From: Massilia agri
Lineage (GTDB): Bacteria > Pseudomonadota > Gammaproteobacteria > Burkholderiales > Burkholderiaceae_D
Length of the DNA: 64,000 nucleotides
NCBI RefSeq assembly: GCF_024753255.1
Contig: NZ_JANUHA010000024.1
Span: 1 to 64,000, forward strand
Direction: 5' to 3'
A program made the translations under genes and the position numbers. The notes under the pieces are model-generated. The model searched no databases and was not told the DNA's origin. It saw nothing but the letters and a program-made list of their open reading frames with translations. Shown piece after piece: positions 27,738 through 36,667 of the stretch; position 1 is the first letter of the stretch, and the number at the start of each line of letters is the position of its first letter.

Positions 27738-27974
27738 GGCTGGGGCAGAAAGCTGAGGATGGGCGATCTTAGCAATAAATGCCGGCGAGAAAGTAACGAA
27801 TACTTGCACTTTGGTATTTCGCTACCCAAGCCGGGCAGGCCTGATGATCGTACTGCAACGCCGTGCCCGCGTTGCGCCGGTTTTTTCGGCAACCGGGGGC
27901 GTCCGCGGTTACAATGTGGGGTTTTGGAGCCGGGCTTCCTTCCGCTCCGCATCTATACGAGAGAAAGAGTCCCC

Positions 27975-29066
27975 ATGAGCCTCAAATGCGGCATCGTCGG
28001 CCTGCCGAACGTCGGCAAGTCCACCCTGTTCAACGCACTGACCAAGGCCGGCATCCCGGCCGAGAACTATCCGTTCTGCACCATCGAGCCGAACGTGGGC
28101 GTGGTCGAGGTGCCCGATCCGCGCATGCAGCAGCTGGCTGAAATCGTCAAGCCCGAGCGCATCGTGCCGGCGATCGTCGAGTTCGTCGACATCGCAGGTC
28201 TGGTGGCCGGCGCGTCGAAAGGCGAGGGCCTGGGCAATCAGTTCCTGTCCCACATCCGCGAGACCGACGCCATCGTCAACGTGGTGCGTTGCTTCGAAGA
28301 CGACAACGTCGTGCACGTCTCCGGCAAGGTCAGCCCGATCGACGACATCGAAGTGATCCAGACCGAGCTGGCGCTGGCCGACCTGGGCGCCGTCGAGAAG
28401 GCGATCCACCGCGAGAACAAGAAAGCGCGTTCGGGCGACAAGGATGCCGCCAAGCTGGTGGCGATGTGCGAGCGCATGCTGCCGCACCTGAACGAAGGCC
28501 AGCCGGTGCGCACCATGGGACTGGACGCCGAAGAGATGGCCCTGATCCGCGAACTGCACCTGATCACGGCAAAGCCGGCGATGTACGTGGCCAATGTGTC
28601 CGATACCGGCTTCACCAACAACCCGCTGCTCGACAAGCTGACCGAATTCGCCAAGAAGCAGAACGCCCCGATCGTGGCGATTTCCGCCGCCATCGAATCG
28701 GAAATCGCCGAGATGGACGACGCCGACAAGAAGGACTTCCTGGCCGACATGGGCATGGAAGAGCCGGGCCTGGACCGCCTGATCCGCGCCGCCTACTCGC
28801 TGCTCGGCCTGCAGACCTACTTCACCGCCGGCGTGAAGGAAGTGCGCGCCTGGACCGTCAAGGTCGGCGCCACCGCACCGCAGGCGGCCGGCGTGATCCA
28901 CACGGACTTCGAACGCGGCTTCATCCGCGCGCAGACCATCTCCTTCGACGACTACATCGCCTACAAGGGCGAAGCGGGCGCCAAGGAAGCGGGCAAGATG
29001 CGTGCGGAAGGCAAGGAGTACATCGTCAAGGATGGCGATGTGCTGAACTTCCTGTTCAACGTCTGA
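27975..29066 (+). CDS. ychF: Redox-regulated ribosome-associated ATPase YchF
   Basis: OBG-family P-loop ATPase of 363 residues, implicated in translation and stress responses. G1 is GLPNVGKST (residues 8-16), G3 is DIAGLVAGAS, and the altered G4 is VANVSD in place of NKxD, which explains ATP rather than GTP preference. The C-terminal TGS domain ends in GEAGAKEAGKMRAEGKEY. The ATG at 27975 gives the canonical N-terminus MSLKCGIVGLPN. A terminator follows. Confidence 0.97.
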   Translation: MSLKCGIVGLPNVGKSTLFNALTKAGIPAENYPFCTIEPNVGVVEVPDPRMQQLAEIVKPERIVPAIVEFVDIAGLVAGASKGEGLGNQFLSHIRETDAIVNVVRCFEDDNVVHVSGKVSPIDDIEVIQTELALADLGAVEKAIHRENKKARSGDKDAAKLVAMCERMLPHLNEGQPVRTMGLDAEEMALIRELHLITAKPAMYVANVSDTGFTNNPLLDKLTEFAKKQNAPIVAISAAIESEIAEMDDADKKDFLADMGMEEPGLDRLIRAAYSLLGLQTYFTAGVKEVRAWTVKVGATAPQAAGVIHTDFERGFIRAQTISFDDYIAYKGEAGAKEAGKMRAEGKEYIVKDGDVLNFLFNV

Positions 29067-29084
29067 TCGCTTCGGACTCCCCGA

Positions 29085-29114
29085 CAAGCCCCGCCACTGA
29101 GCGGGGCTTTTCAT
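29085..29114 (+). terminator. Terminator of ychF
   Basis: AAGCCCCGC (29086-29094) and GCGGGGCTT (29101-29109) form a 9-bp stem with a 6-nt loop, followed by a short T-rich run (TTTTCATTT). Confidence 0.85.
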
Positions 29115-29221
29115 TTCGTCCCATATCGACGCCGCTTCGTCCCACAATCGTTTCACGATCCCGCCCGTCATGGTCCACTACGTCGACTGAGTCCTTCCCT
29201 GACAACCGACGAGTGAACACC

Positions 29222-30124
29222 ATGAGAAAAAGCCTGATCACGGCCGCCTTCCTGCTGGCGGCAAACAATGCGCTGGCCCAGGATGCGATCAACTGCACTT
29301 CCTGCGCCGAGTGGAACAAGCCGGTCGCGCCCTTCAACATCTACGGTAACGCGTATTACGTCGGCACCGAAGGATTGTCCTCCGTGCTGGTAACCAGCCC
29401 GCAAGGCCACGTCCTGCTCGACGGCGCGCTGCCGCAGTCTGCGCCGCTGATCCAGAAGAACATCGAGGCGCTCGGCTTCAAGATGAAGGACGTGAAACTG
29501 ATCCTGAATTCGCACGCCCACTTCGACCATGCCGGCGGCATCGCCGCCCTGCAGAAGGCGAGCGGCGCCACGGTCGCCCACACCGCCCACGGCGCCCAGG
29601 TGCTGCGCGACGGCACGCCGGGGCCGGACGATCCGCAGTACGACCCGAAGGAACGCGCCTACATCCCGAAGGTGGCACAGGTGAAGGAAGTAAAGGACGG
29701 CGAAACCCTGTCGGTCGGCCCGCTGCGTTTCACCGCCCACACCACGCCCGGCCACACGCCCGGCGGCATCACCTGGACCTGGCAATCCTGCGAAGGGGGT
29801 AAGTGCCTGGATATGGTCTATGCCGACAGCCTGACCATGATCTCCACTGACGGCTTCTACTACACCGGCGGCCCCGGCTACCCGGACCGTTCGGCCAGCG
29901 CCAAGGCCAGCATCGCCAAGGTCGCCGCCCTGAAATGCGACATCGTGATCGCAGCCCATCCGTCGGCCACCGATGCCTTCGGCAAGGCAGCCGCCAAGAC
30001 CGCGCAATCGAACCCCTTCATCGACCCCGAAGGCTGCCGCAAGCTGGCCGCGGGCGCCGCGCAGAAGTTCGAGGAGCGCCTGCAGCGCGAGCGCGACGAG
30101 AAGGCGAAGGCGACCGGGCGCTGA
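29222..30124 (+). CDS. Subclass B3-type metallo-beta-lactamase
   Basis: Secreted zinc hydrolase of 300 residues with a signal peptide ending at NNALA. The first metal cluster is H98-A-H100-F-D102-H103, the pattern of B3 enzymes. The second histidine is in TPGHTPGG and the third zinc-2 ligand in IAAHPSA. The N-terminal CTSCAEWNKPVAPFNIYGN and the LDGALPQSAP segment also fit B3 lactamases. Environmental Massilia-like strains are known to carry such enzymes chromosomally. It sits alone between ychF and a MOSC gene, with no regulator or mobile element beside it. Activity on carbapenems is inferred from subclass, not shown. Confidence 0.88.
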   Translation: MRKSLITAAFLLAANNALAQDAINCTSCAEWNKPVAPFNIYGNAYYVGTEGLSSVLVTSPQGHVLLDGALPQSAPLIQKNIEALGFKMKDVKLILNSHAHFDHAGGIAALQKASGATVAHTAHGAQVLRDGTPGPDDPQYDPKERAYIPKVAQVKEVKDGETLSVGPLRFTAHTTPGHTPGGITWTWQSCEGGKCLDMVYADSLTMISTDGFYYTGGPGYPDRSASAKASIAKVAALKCDIVIAAHPSATDAFGKAAAKTAQSNPFIDPEGCRKLAAGAAQKFEERLQRERDEKAKATGR

Positions 30125-30179
30125 CACAGCACCGCAATCCCTGCCATACTGTCGGCCTTCGCATTCCGGATCCGACAGC

Positions 30180-31025
30180 ATGGCCACCGTTACCGAACTC
30201 GTCATTTACCCGATCAAGTCCTGCGCCGGCGTTTCCGTGCCCGAGGCGCAGTTCGGCATCTCCGGCCTGCAGGCCAATGGCGTGCACGACCGCGAATGGA
30301 TGCTCGTCACCCGCGAAGGCCTGTTCCTGACCCAGCGCGAGTACCCGCGCATGGCGCTGGTCACACCGCGGATCGATGGTGACGCCGTCGAGGTGGCGGC
30401 CCCCGGCATGCCGCCGCTGCGCCTGCCGCTGGCGCACGACCCCGCAGCAAGCAACTTGACCGTGCAGATCTGGGACCACAGCGTGATTGCTGCCGACTGC
30501 GGCGACGCCGCCGCAGCCTGGTTCTCCGACGCAGTTCAAGGCCCATGCCGCCTGGTGCGTTTCCGCCCGGACGTGCACCGTCCTACCAGCACCAAGTGGA
30601 CCGGCGGCGCCCCCGCCGAGACCCGCTTCGCCGACGGCTACCCCATCCTGGTGATCGGCCAGGCTTCCTTGGATGACCTGAACGCCAGACTGAAGAACGC
30701 CGGCCGCGACCCGCTGCCGATGAACCGCTTCCGCCCGAACCTGGTGGTCGATGGTCTCGAAGCGTTCGAGGAAGACTACGTCGAATCGTTCTCGGCCGGC
30801 GGCCTGGCGCTGTGCCCGGTCAAACCCTGCGCGCGCTGCCCGATCCCCGCGATCGACCAGGCCACCGGCATTCCCGGCCCGGACCCGCTCGACATCCTGC
30901 AGACCTACCGCGGCAACGCGCGCATGGAAGGCGCCGTCTGCATGGGCATGAACGCCATCGTCAGCGAAGGCGACGGCGCTACCTTGCGCGTCGGCCAGGA
31001 GCTGGAAGTTTCCTTGGCTTTTTGA
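30180..31025 (+). CDS. MOSC domain protein with MOSC_N beta-barrel
   Basis: 281-residue YcbX/mARC-like protein that is expected to bind molybdenum cofactor. The N-terminal beta-barrel domain covers about residues 3-120 (ELVIYPIKSCAGVSV). The MOSC domain follows, with RPNLVVDGLEAFEED and the cysteine-containing KPCARCPIPAIDQ where the Mo ligand is expected. YcbX-type proteins reduce N-hydroxylated compounds with a ferredoxin-like partner; no such partner domain is fused here. The start is the ATG at 30180 right after a CAG-rich spacer. Confidence 0.85.
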   Translation: MATVTELVIYPIKSCAGVSVPEAQFGISGLQANGVHDREWMLVTREGLFLTQREYPRMALVTPRIDGDAVEVAAPGMPPLRLPLAHDPAASNLTVQIWDHSVIAADCGDAAAAWFSDAVQGPCRLVRFRPDVHRPTSTKWTGGAPAETRFADGYPILVIGQASLDDLNARLKNAGRDPLPMNRFRPNLVVDGLEAFEEDYVESFSAGGLALCPVKPCARCPIPAIDQATGIPGPDPLDILQTYRGNARMEGAVCMGMNAIVSEGDGATLRVGQELEVSLAF

Positions 31026-31157
31026 CCACGAGTGGCCAGGCCCATGCGCGACGCATGGCTGCCACAGTGTCGCGAAATCGCCCCTTGGAGGGCATTTTTC
31101 GTTTTCAAGCATCGGCAATTGGCGTAATGTTACGGTTATTGCTGAAAGGAATTTTCA

Positions 31158-32276
31158 ATGCACGAGCCGGATGCGCACACGCGAGAACTGATGTTGGAGA
31201 ACGAGACCCTGCGTTCCCGCATGGCGTACCTGCTCGAACAGGCCGAGCGCAACCATTCCATCATGACCCGGCACCAGGCTTTCGACCTGAAAATCGTGGG
31301 CGCGAGCACCTTCCAGGAGCTGGTGACGACGATTTTCCAGACCCTGCCGGTCATTTCCGAGCTCGACATCGTGACCCTGTCGCTGGTCGACCCGGAAGCG
31401 GACATCTACACCGTCATGCACAAGCTGGGCGTCGACTATGAAGAGCTGCCCCACCTGAGCTTTTGCGAACACGCAAGCGAGCTGGGCTTCCCGCACATCG
31501 AGGGCCGACGTCCGCGCCCGGTGCTGGGGCCGTATGCGCCGTCGCGACACAAGGCGATGTTCCCGCATCCGCCCGAGGGCCTGCAGAGCGTGGCCCTGGT
31601 GCCGCTGCTGCGCAATACCCGCCTGATCGGCAGCCTGAACCTGGGCAGCTCGGACCCGAACCGTTTTACGCCGGCCCTCGGCACCGACTTCATCGAGCAC
31701 ATGGGCTCGATCATCGCGATCTGCCTCGAGAACGTGATCAGCAACGAGATGCTGAAGTTCATCGGCCTGACCGATTCGCTCACCGGTGTCTACAACCGCC
31801 GCTACATCGACCGCCGCCTGGTGGAAGAGATCGCGCGGGCGCGCCGCCAGGATTACCGCATCTCGGTCATGTACATCGACATCGACCACTTCAAGCAGGT
31901 CAACGACACGGTCGGCCACCAGGCCGGCGACGAGGTGCTGCGCGAGGTGGCCCAGCGCATCAAGGCCGAGCTGCGCATCTCGGATGCGCTGGCGCGCTTC
32001 GGCGGCGAGGAATTCGTGGTGCTGCTGATCGACGCGGACCTGGAAAGCGCGAGCGCGGTGGCAGACCGGATACGCGCGAGTGTCGAGGCGCAGCCGGTCG
32101 ATGTGGCTGCTGGCGAGCACGTGTCGGTGACGGTGTCGATCGGCGTGGCGACGCTGGACGATTTCGAGCGCGATCATGCGATCGAGGGTGTGGCGCAGGA
32201 GCTGGTGGCGCAGGCGGATACGGCCTTGTATCGGGCAAAATCGACCGGCAGGAACAGGGTGGTTTCGCTTTCGTAG
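31158..32276 (+). CDS. DUF484-GGDEF diguanylate cyclase
   Basis: Predicted c-di-GMP synthase of 372 residues. A short coiled coil (about 8-35) precedes a GAF-like DUF484 sensor domain (about 40-200). The GGDEF domain follows from about residue 205 (LTDSLTGVYNRRY). The active-site motif is GGEEF (282-286), and the inhibitory I-site RISD (273-276) is intact five residues before it, so product inhibition is likely. No membrane segment is seen. GAAAGGAAT precedes the ATG. The stop codon TAG (32274-32276) lies inside repeat copy 4, just after the normal end of the domain. Confidence 0.92.
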   Translation: MHEPDAHTRELMLENETLRSRMAYLLEQAERNHSIMTRHQAFDLKIVGASTFQELVTTIFQTLPVISELDIVTLSLVDPEADIYTVMHKLGVDYEELPHLSFCEHASELGFPHIEGRRPRPVLGPYAPSRHKAMFPHPPEGLQSVALVPLLRNTRLIGSLNLGSSDPNRFTPALGTDFIEHMGSIIAICLENVISNEMLKFIGLTDSLTGVYNRRYIDRRLVEEIARARRQDYRISVMYIDIDHFKQVNDTVGHQAGDEVLREVAQRIKAELRISDALARFGGEEFVVLLIDADLESASAVADRIRASVEAQPVDVAAGEHVSVTVSIGVATLDDFERDHAIEGVAQELVAQADTALYRAKSTGRNRVVSLS

Positions 32277-32379
32277 GGTGGGCGGTCCCCCGCCCACGCG
32301 TTCAAATACAGGATGATTTGACGCGCATCGACCATATCCGCGCCGGTTGAACGCGTGGGCGGAGGACCGCCCACCCTAC
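32273..32379. repeat. GTAGGGTGG inverted-repeat element, copy 4
   Basis: The 107-bp element lies between the convergent GGDEF and kefC genes. It begins GTAGGGTGGGCGGTCC and ends GGACCGCCCACCCTAC, a near-perfect long inverted repeat. The cores CCACGCGTTCAA and TTGAACGCGTGG are present. It provides the TAG of the GGDEF gene and ends 13 bp before the kefC stop. Confidence 0.88.
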
Positions 32380-32392
32380 GGTATTCGGCAGA

Positions 32393-34372
32393 TCAAACCA
32401 GCCGGCTCTCAGCCCGGCTGACTGCCTCGCCGGCGCCCCGCAGCACCAGCACATCCCCCGCCAGCAGCACCGTCTCCGGATCCCCCTCCAGGCTCTTGCC
32501 ATTGCGCCTGACGGTCGTCACCTCGGTCTCGACTTCGTCCAGCCCCAGCTCCCCCAGCCGCCTGCCGACCGCCGCCGCGCCTTCGCGCAGGGTCACCGAG
32601 TGCAGCCGCACATAGGTGTGCTCCAGGTCGTCCGACACATCCCCCGCGCCATGGAAGTAGCCGCGCAGCGAGGCATAACGCTGGTCGCGCGCGCTCTGCA
32701 CCCGGTGCACCACGCGCCGCAGCGGCACGCCCATGGTGACCAGGGCGTGGGAGGCCAGCATCAGGCTGCTCTCCAGCGCTTCCGGCACCACCTCGGTGGC
32801 GCCCGCCTGTTTCAGGACATCGAGATCGCTGTCGTCATGGCTGCGCACGATGACGGCCAGGTTCGGCGCCAGCTCGTGTACCAGGTGCAGCACCTTGAGC
32901 GCCAGTCTCGTATCGGCAAAGGTGATCACGAGCGCGCTGGCGCGGTTGATGCCGGCCGCGATCAGGCTTTCGCGGCGCGCCGCGTCGCCGTAGGACACGT
33001 TGGCGCCGGCCGTCTGCGCTTCCTGCACCCGTTCCGGATCCAGGTCGAGCGCATACCAGGGCAGCTTTTCGTCGCTCAGCAAGGTGGCCAGGCTCTGGCC
33101 GCTGCGCCCGAAGCCCGCGATGATCACGTGCTTCTGGGTCTTCATGGTGCGGCTGGCGAGCTGGGTCAGCTGCAGCGACTGCATCATCCACTCGTTGGCC
33201 GCGACCTTCATGACGATCTTGTCCATGTTGGCGATCATGAAGGGCGCCACCAGCATCGACAGCACCATCGAGGCCAGCACGAGCTGGATCAGGAAGGGAT
33301 CGATCAGCTTCGAGCCGGAGGCCAGGTTCAACAGCACGAAGCCGAACTCGCCGGCCTGGGCCAGCGCCAGGCCCGTGCGCATTGCCACGCCGTCCGTCGA
33401 GCCGAAGGCCTTGGCCAGCGCCGCGATGATGGCGAACTTGAGCAGCACCGGGAAGATCACCAGCGCCAGCACCACCCACCAGTGTTCCAGCACCAGCTGC
33501 AGGTTGAGCAGCATGCCCACGGTGATGAAGAAGAGCCCGAGCAGCACGTCGCGGAAGGGCTTGATGTCTTCTTCCACCTGGTGCTTGTACTGGGTCTCGG
33601 AAATCAGCATGCCGGCCACGAACGCCCCCAGGGCCAGCGAGAGGCCGGCCTGCTCCGTGATCCAGGCCAGGCCCAGGGTCACGAGCAGCAGGTTGAGCAT
33701 GAACAGTTCCTGCGAGCGGCGCTTGGCGACCACGGTGAACCAGAAGCGCATCAGCTTCTGCCCGAAGATCAGCAGCAGGGCCAGGACAAACGCCGCCTTC
33801 ACCAGCGCCCAGCCGAGCGTGACGACCAGTTCCTCGGCCGGCCGCGCCAGCGAGGGAATCAGGATCAGGAGCGGCACCACGGCCAGGTCCTGGAACAGCA
33901 GGATGCCGATGATGCGGCGGCCATGTTCGCTCTCGAGTTCCAGCCGCTCGGTCAGCATCTTGACCACGATGGCCGTCGAGGACATGGCCAGCGCCCCGCC
34001 CAGGGCAAAGGCCGCCTGCCAGCTCACGTGCAGCTGCGGCGCCCACCATGAAATGAACAGCCCGAACAGCATGGCCGCCACGATCGTCAATACGACCTGG
34101 GCGAGGCCGAGCCCGAACACGATGCGGCGCATCGATTTGAGCTGGGCCAGGGAGAATTCCAGCCCGATGGAAAACATCAGGAAGACGACGCCGAATTCGG
34201 CCAGCGAATGGGTGGTGGGGCTGTCGTCGGCCAGCGCCAATGCATGGGGCCCGATCAATACGCCGACGGCCAGGTAGCCGAGCATCGGCGGCAGGTGAAG
34301 CATCCGGAAGGCGACCACGCCGAGCACGGCGCAGCCCAGCAGGAGCAGGGTCAGTTCAAGTCCGGAATGCAT
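32393..34372 (-). CDS. CPA2-family monovalent cation:proton antiporter (Kef type)
   Basis: 659-residue membrane transporter. Twelve or so membrane helices occupy about residues 1-385, with the CPA2 segments GYLAVGVLIGPHAL, FGVVFLMFSIGLEF and ALAQAGEFGFVLL. A TrkA-N (RCK) domain follows from about 405 (HVIIAGFGRSGQSLATLL), then a TrkA-C domain (about 560-655). This layout fits KefB/KefC-like potassium efflux. ATG at 34372 is chosen because MHSGLELTLL matches the usual N-terminus; a TTG at 34381 is possible. No KefF/KefG partner is adjacent, so glutathione gating is uncertain. Confidence 0.9.
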   Translation of the reverse strand: MHSGLELTLLLLGCAVLGVVAFRMLHLPPMLGYLAVGVLIGPHALALADDSPTTHSLAEFGVVFLMFSIGLEFSLAQLKSMRRIVFGLGLAQVVLTIVAAMLFGLFISWWAPQLHVSWQAAFALGGALAMSSTAIVVKMLTERLELESEHGRRIIGILLFQDLAVVPLLILIPSLARPAEELVVTLGWALVKAAFVLALLLIFGQKLMRFWFTVVAKRRSQELFMLNLLLVTLGLAWITEQAGLSLALGAFVAGMLISETQYKHQVEEDIKPFRDVLLGLFFITVGMLLNLQLVLEHWWVVLALVIFPVLLKFAIIAALAKAFGSTDGVAMRTGLALAQAGEFGFVLLNLASGSKLIDPFLIQLVLASMVLSMLVAPFMIANMDKIVMKVAANEWMMQSLQLTQLASRTMKTQKHVIIAGFGRSGQSLATLLSDEKLPWYALDLDPERVQEAQTAGANVSYGDAARRESLIAAGINRASALVITFADTRLALKVLHLVHELAPNLAVIVRSHDDSDLDVLKQAGATEVVPEALESSLMLASHALVTMGVPLRRVVHRVQSARDQRYASLRGYFHGAGDVSDDLEHTYVRLHSVTLREGAAAVGRRLGELGLDEVETEVTTVRRNGKSLEGDPETVLLAGDVLVLRGAGEAVSRAESRLV

Positions 34373-34438
34373 CTTCCCCAATCATGGTCTTGTTGTAGTT
34401 TGTTACGTCTGGCAAGTTTTTTGCTTGCGCGTTTCGGC

Positions 34439-34444
34439 TATACT
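34439..34444 (+). promoter_or_regulatory. Candidate -10 box of the kdsD-lpt operon
   Basis: TATACT ends only six bases before the ATG at 34451. A transcript started from it would be leaderless or nearly so for that ATG, whereas the ATG at 34475 would have a leader of about 25 nt. No clear -35 lies 16-18 bp upstream. Confidence 0.35.
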
Positions 34445-34450
34445 GCCATC

Positions 34451-35473
34451 ATGAGTGTAACCGATGAAAAAACAATGCTGAAAAGTTTTGACGAGGGCCA
34501 GGCCCGGCGCGTGCTCGAATTGGGCCGCGAGACCCTGGCCATCGAGGCGGATGCGATCCGTGCGCTGCATGCGCGTCTCGGCGACGACGACAATTTCGTG
34601 CGCGCCGTCGACCTGCTGTTCGGCTGCACGGGCCGTGTCGTCGTCTCCGGCATGGGAAAATCCGGCCACATCGGCCGCAAGATCGCCGCGACGCTGGCCT
34701 CGACCGGCACCCCGGCCATGTTCGTGCACCCCGGTGAAGCCGCGCACGGCGACCTCGGCATGGTCACCACCAAGGACGTCTTCATCGCCATCTCGAATTC
34801 GGGCGAATCGTCCGAGCTGCTGGAAATCCTGCCTGCCATCAAGCGCATGGGCACGCCCGTGATCGCGATGACCGGCAAGCCGCATTCGCGCCTGGCCAAG
34901 CTGTCCGAGATCCACCTGAACATCGCGGTCGACAAGGAAGCCTGCCCGCTGAACCTGGCTCCGACCACCAGCACCACCGTCACGCTCGCCATGGGCGACG
35001 CCCTGGCCGTGGCCCTGCTGGACGTGCGCGGCTTCCGCGAGGAAGACTTCGCCCTGTCGCACCCGGGCGGGGCGCTGGGCCGCCGCCTGCTGACCCATGT
35101 GCGCGACGTGATGCGCACCGGCGACGCCATCCCCGCCGTCGGCCCCGACACCCTGCTGGCCAAGGCCCTGCTGGAAGTGAGCCAGAAAGGCATGGGCATG
35201 ACCGCCATCGTCGACGAAGAGCGCCGCCCGATCGGCGTGTTCACCGACGGCGACCTGCGCCGCCTGATCGAGCGCTACCACGACTTCTCGAACATCCTGA
35301 TCCGCGACGTCATGCACGCCAACCCGCGCCGGGTCCACCCGGAGCAGCTGGCGGTCGACGCCGTCGCCGTGATGGAAGAATTCCGCATCAACCAGATGCT
35401 CGTGGTCGATGCGGACGATCGCCTGGTCGGCGCCCTGCACATCCACGACCTGACCCGCGCCAAGGTAATCTGA
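34451..35473 (+). CDS. kdsD: D-arabinose 5-phosphate isomerase
   Basis: Converts ribulose 5-phosphate to arabinose 5-phosphate, the first step to Kdo for LPS. The SIS domain (about residues 40-180) carries VVVSGMGKSGHIG, STGTPAMFVHPGEAAHGDLG and ISNSGES. Two CBS domains follow (about 215-335; VRDVMRTGDAIPAV and IRDVMHANPRRV). 340 residues from the ATG at 34451; the in-frame ATG at 34475 (MLKSFDEGQA) also gives a family-like N-terminus and may be the true start. It heads a Kdo/LPS-transport gene set that continues to rpoN. Confidence 0.95.
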   Translation: MSVTDEKTMLKSFDEGQARRVLELGRETLAIEADAIRALHARLGDDDNFVRAVDLLFGCTGRVVVSGMGKSGHIGRKIAATLASTGTPAMFVHPGEAAHGDLGMVTTKDVFIAISNSGESSELLEILPAIKRMGTPVIAMTGKPHSRLAKLSEIHLNIAVDKEACPLNLAPTTSTTVTLAMGDALAVALLDVRGFREEDFALSHPGGALGRRLLTHVRDVMRTGDAIPAVGPDTLLAKALLEVSQKGMGMTAIVDEERRPIGVFTDGDLRRLIERYHDFSNILIRDVMHANPRRVHPEQLAVDAVAVMEEFRINQMLVVDADDRLVGALHIHDLTRAKVI

Positions 35474-35474
35474 T

Positions 35475-36005
35475 ATGACGCCACTGGAACACATGCAGCG
35501 CGCGGCGCGCGTGAAGGTGATGATTTTCGACGTCGACGGTATCCTCACCGACGGCAGCCTGACCTATGGCCCGGACGGCGAGGTCACCAAGACCTTCAAC
35601 GTGCTCGACGGCCTCGGCATCCAGCTTCTCAACAAGACCGGCGTCAGGACGGCCATCATCAGCGCGCGCAAGTCGCCGATCGTGGTCAAGCGCGCCGCCG
35701 ACCTCGGCATCTCCCACGTCTACCAGGGCATCCACGACAAGCGCATCGGCTTCGCCGAGCTCCTGCAGGCTACCGGCGTGACGCCGGAAGAATGCGGCTA
35801 CATCGGCGACGACGTGATCGACCTGCCGCTCTTCACCCGCGTGGGCTTCGCCATCACCGTGCCTTCGGGCCACCCGGAGGTGCAGTACCGCGCCCACTAC
35901 GTCACCCGCAATGCGGGCGGCAAGGGGGCGGTGCGCGAGGTGTGCGACATGATCATGCGCGCCCAGGGCACCTACGAACAGGCGCTGGCGCCTTACTTCG
36001 CCTGA
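35475..36005 (+). CDS. kdsC: 3-deoxy-D-manno-octulosonate 8-phosphate phosphatase
   Basis: HAD-family phosphatase that makes Kdo from Kdo 8-phosphate. The catalytic DxDG motif is FDVDGILTDG, motif II is IISAR (Ser), and motif III/IV covers GYIGDDVIDLPLF. 176 residues with no cap domain is the C0-type tetrameric KdsC. It starts one base after the kdsD stop. Confidence 0.96.
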   Translation: MTPLEHMQRAARVKVMIFDVDGILTDGSLTYGPDGEVTKTFNVLDGLGIQLLNKTGVRTAIISARKSPIVVKRAADLGISHVYQGIHDKRIGFAELLQATGVTPEECGYIGDDVIDLPLFTRVGFAITVPSGHPEVQYRAHYVTRNAGGKGAVREVCDMIMRAQGTYEQALAPYFA

Positions 36006-36021
36006 CCTTCCAGGAACGAGC

Positions 36022-36627
36022 ATGGCCCCGTCGAACTACAAACGCACCGCCCACCGCTGGAAGCTCCTGACCATCATGATGGTCGGGGTGTTCTGTGCCT
36101 TCGGCAGTTTCTGGCTGCTGCAGGTCATGCAGGGCGAGGACGAAGACCCGCGCCTGGCCGGCCCGTCCAGCGAGCCGGACTACATCGTCGAGAACTTCTC
36201 GTTCGTCCGCATGACGCAGGACGGCAAGCCCAGCTACGTCGTCTCCGGCAAGCGCCTGGCGCACCGTCCGCTGGGCGACGTGTCCGAGGTCGAGGCGCCG
36301 GTGGTGCAGGGCATGACGCCGGGGCGTCCGCGCATGACGGTGGTGGCGAAGCAGGGCCGCATCTTCCACGAAGAACACCGCGTCGACCTGCTCGGCAACG
36401 TCGACATCCAGCGCCCGGCCACGCCCACCAGCGAAGCGCTGCGCGTGCGCACCCAGGCGCTCACCGTGCTGCCCGACGAAGAGATCATGAAGACCGACAA
36501 GCCGATCGAGATGCAGCTCGGCGCCGCCACCGTGACCGGCACCGGCATGGTCGCGAACAATGCGACCCAGAAGCTGCACCTGGCCAGCCGCGGCCAGATC
36601 GTCTATCCGCCACGCGCGCAGCGCTGA
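36022..36627 (+). CDS. lptC: LPS export system protein LptC
   Basis: Bitopic inner-membrane protein that receives LPS from the LptB2FG transporter and passes it to LptA. One membrane helix lies at about residues 14-34 (LLTIMMVGVFCAFGSFWLL). The periplasmic beta-jellyroll follows (PDYIVENFSFVRMTQDGKP... GNVDIQRPATP). 201 residues is standard. It lies 16 bp after kdsC and 40 bp before lptA. Confidence 0.93.
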   Translation: MAPSNYKRTAHRWKLLTIMMVGVFCAFGSFWLLQVMQGEDEDPRLAGPSSEPDYIVENFSFVRMTQDGKPSYVVSGKRLAHRPLGDVSEVEAPVVQGMTPGRPRMTVVAKQGRIFHEEHRVDLLGNVDIQRPATPTSEALRVRTQALTVLPDEEIMKTDKPIEMQLGAATVTGTGMVANNATQKLHLASRGQIVYPPRAQR

Positions 36628-36667
36628 TTCCACTAGTGCGCCGCGTTTCAACAGGACCAGCAAAACC

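Noticed and set aside
31044..31060. CCATGCG-CGA-CGCATGG hairpin before the GGDEF gene
   Set aside because: Perfect 7-bp stem but no T tract or promoter context; too little to call a site.
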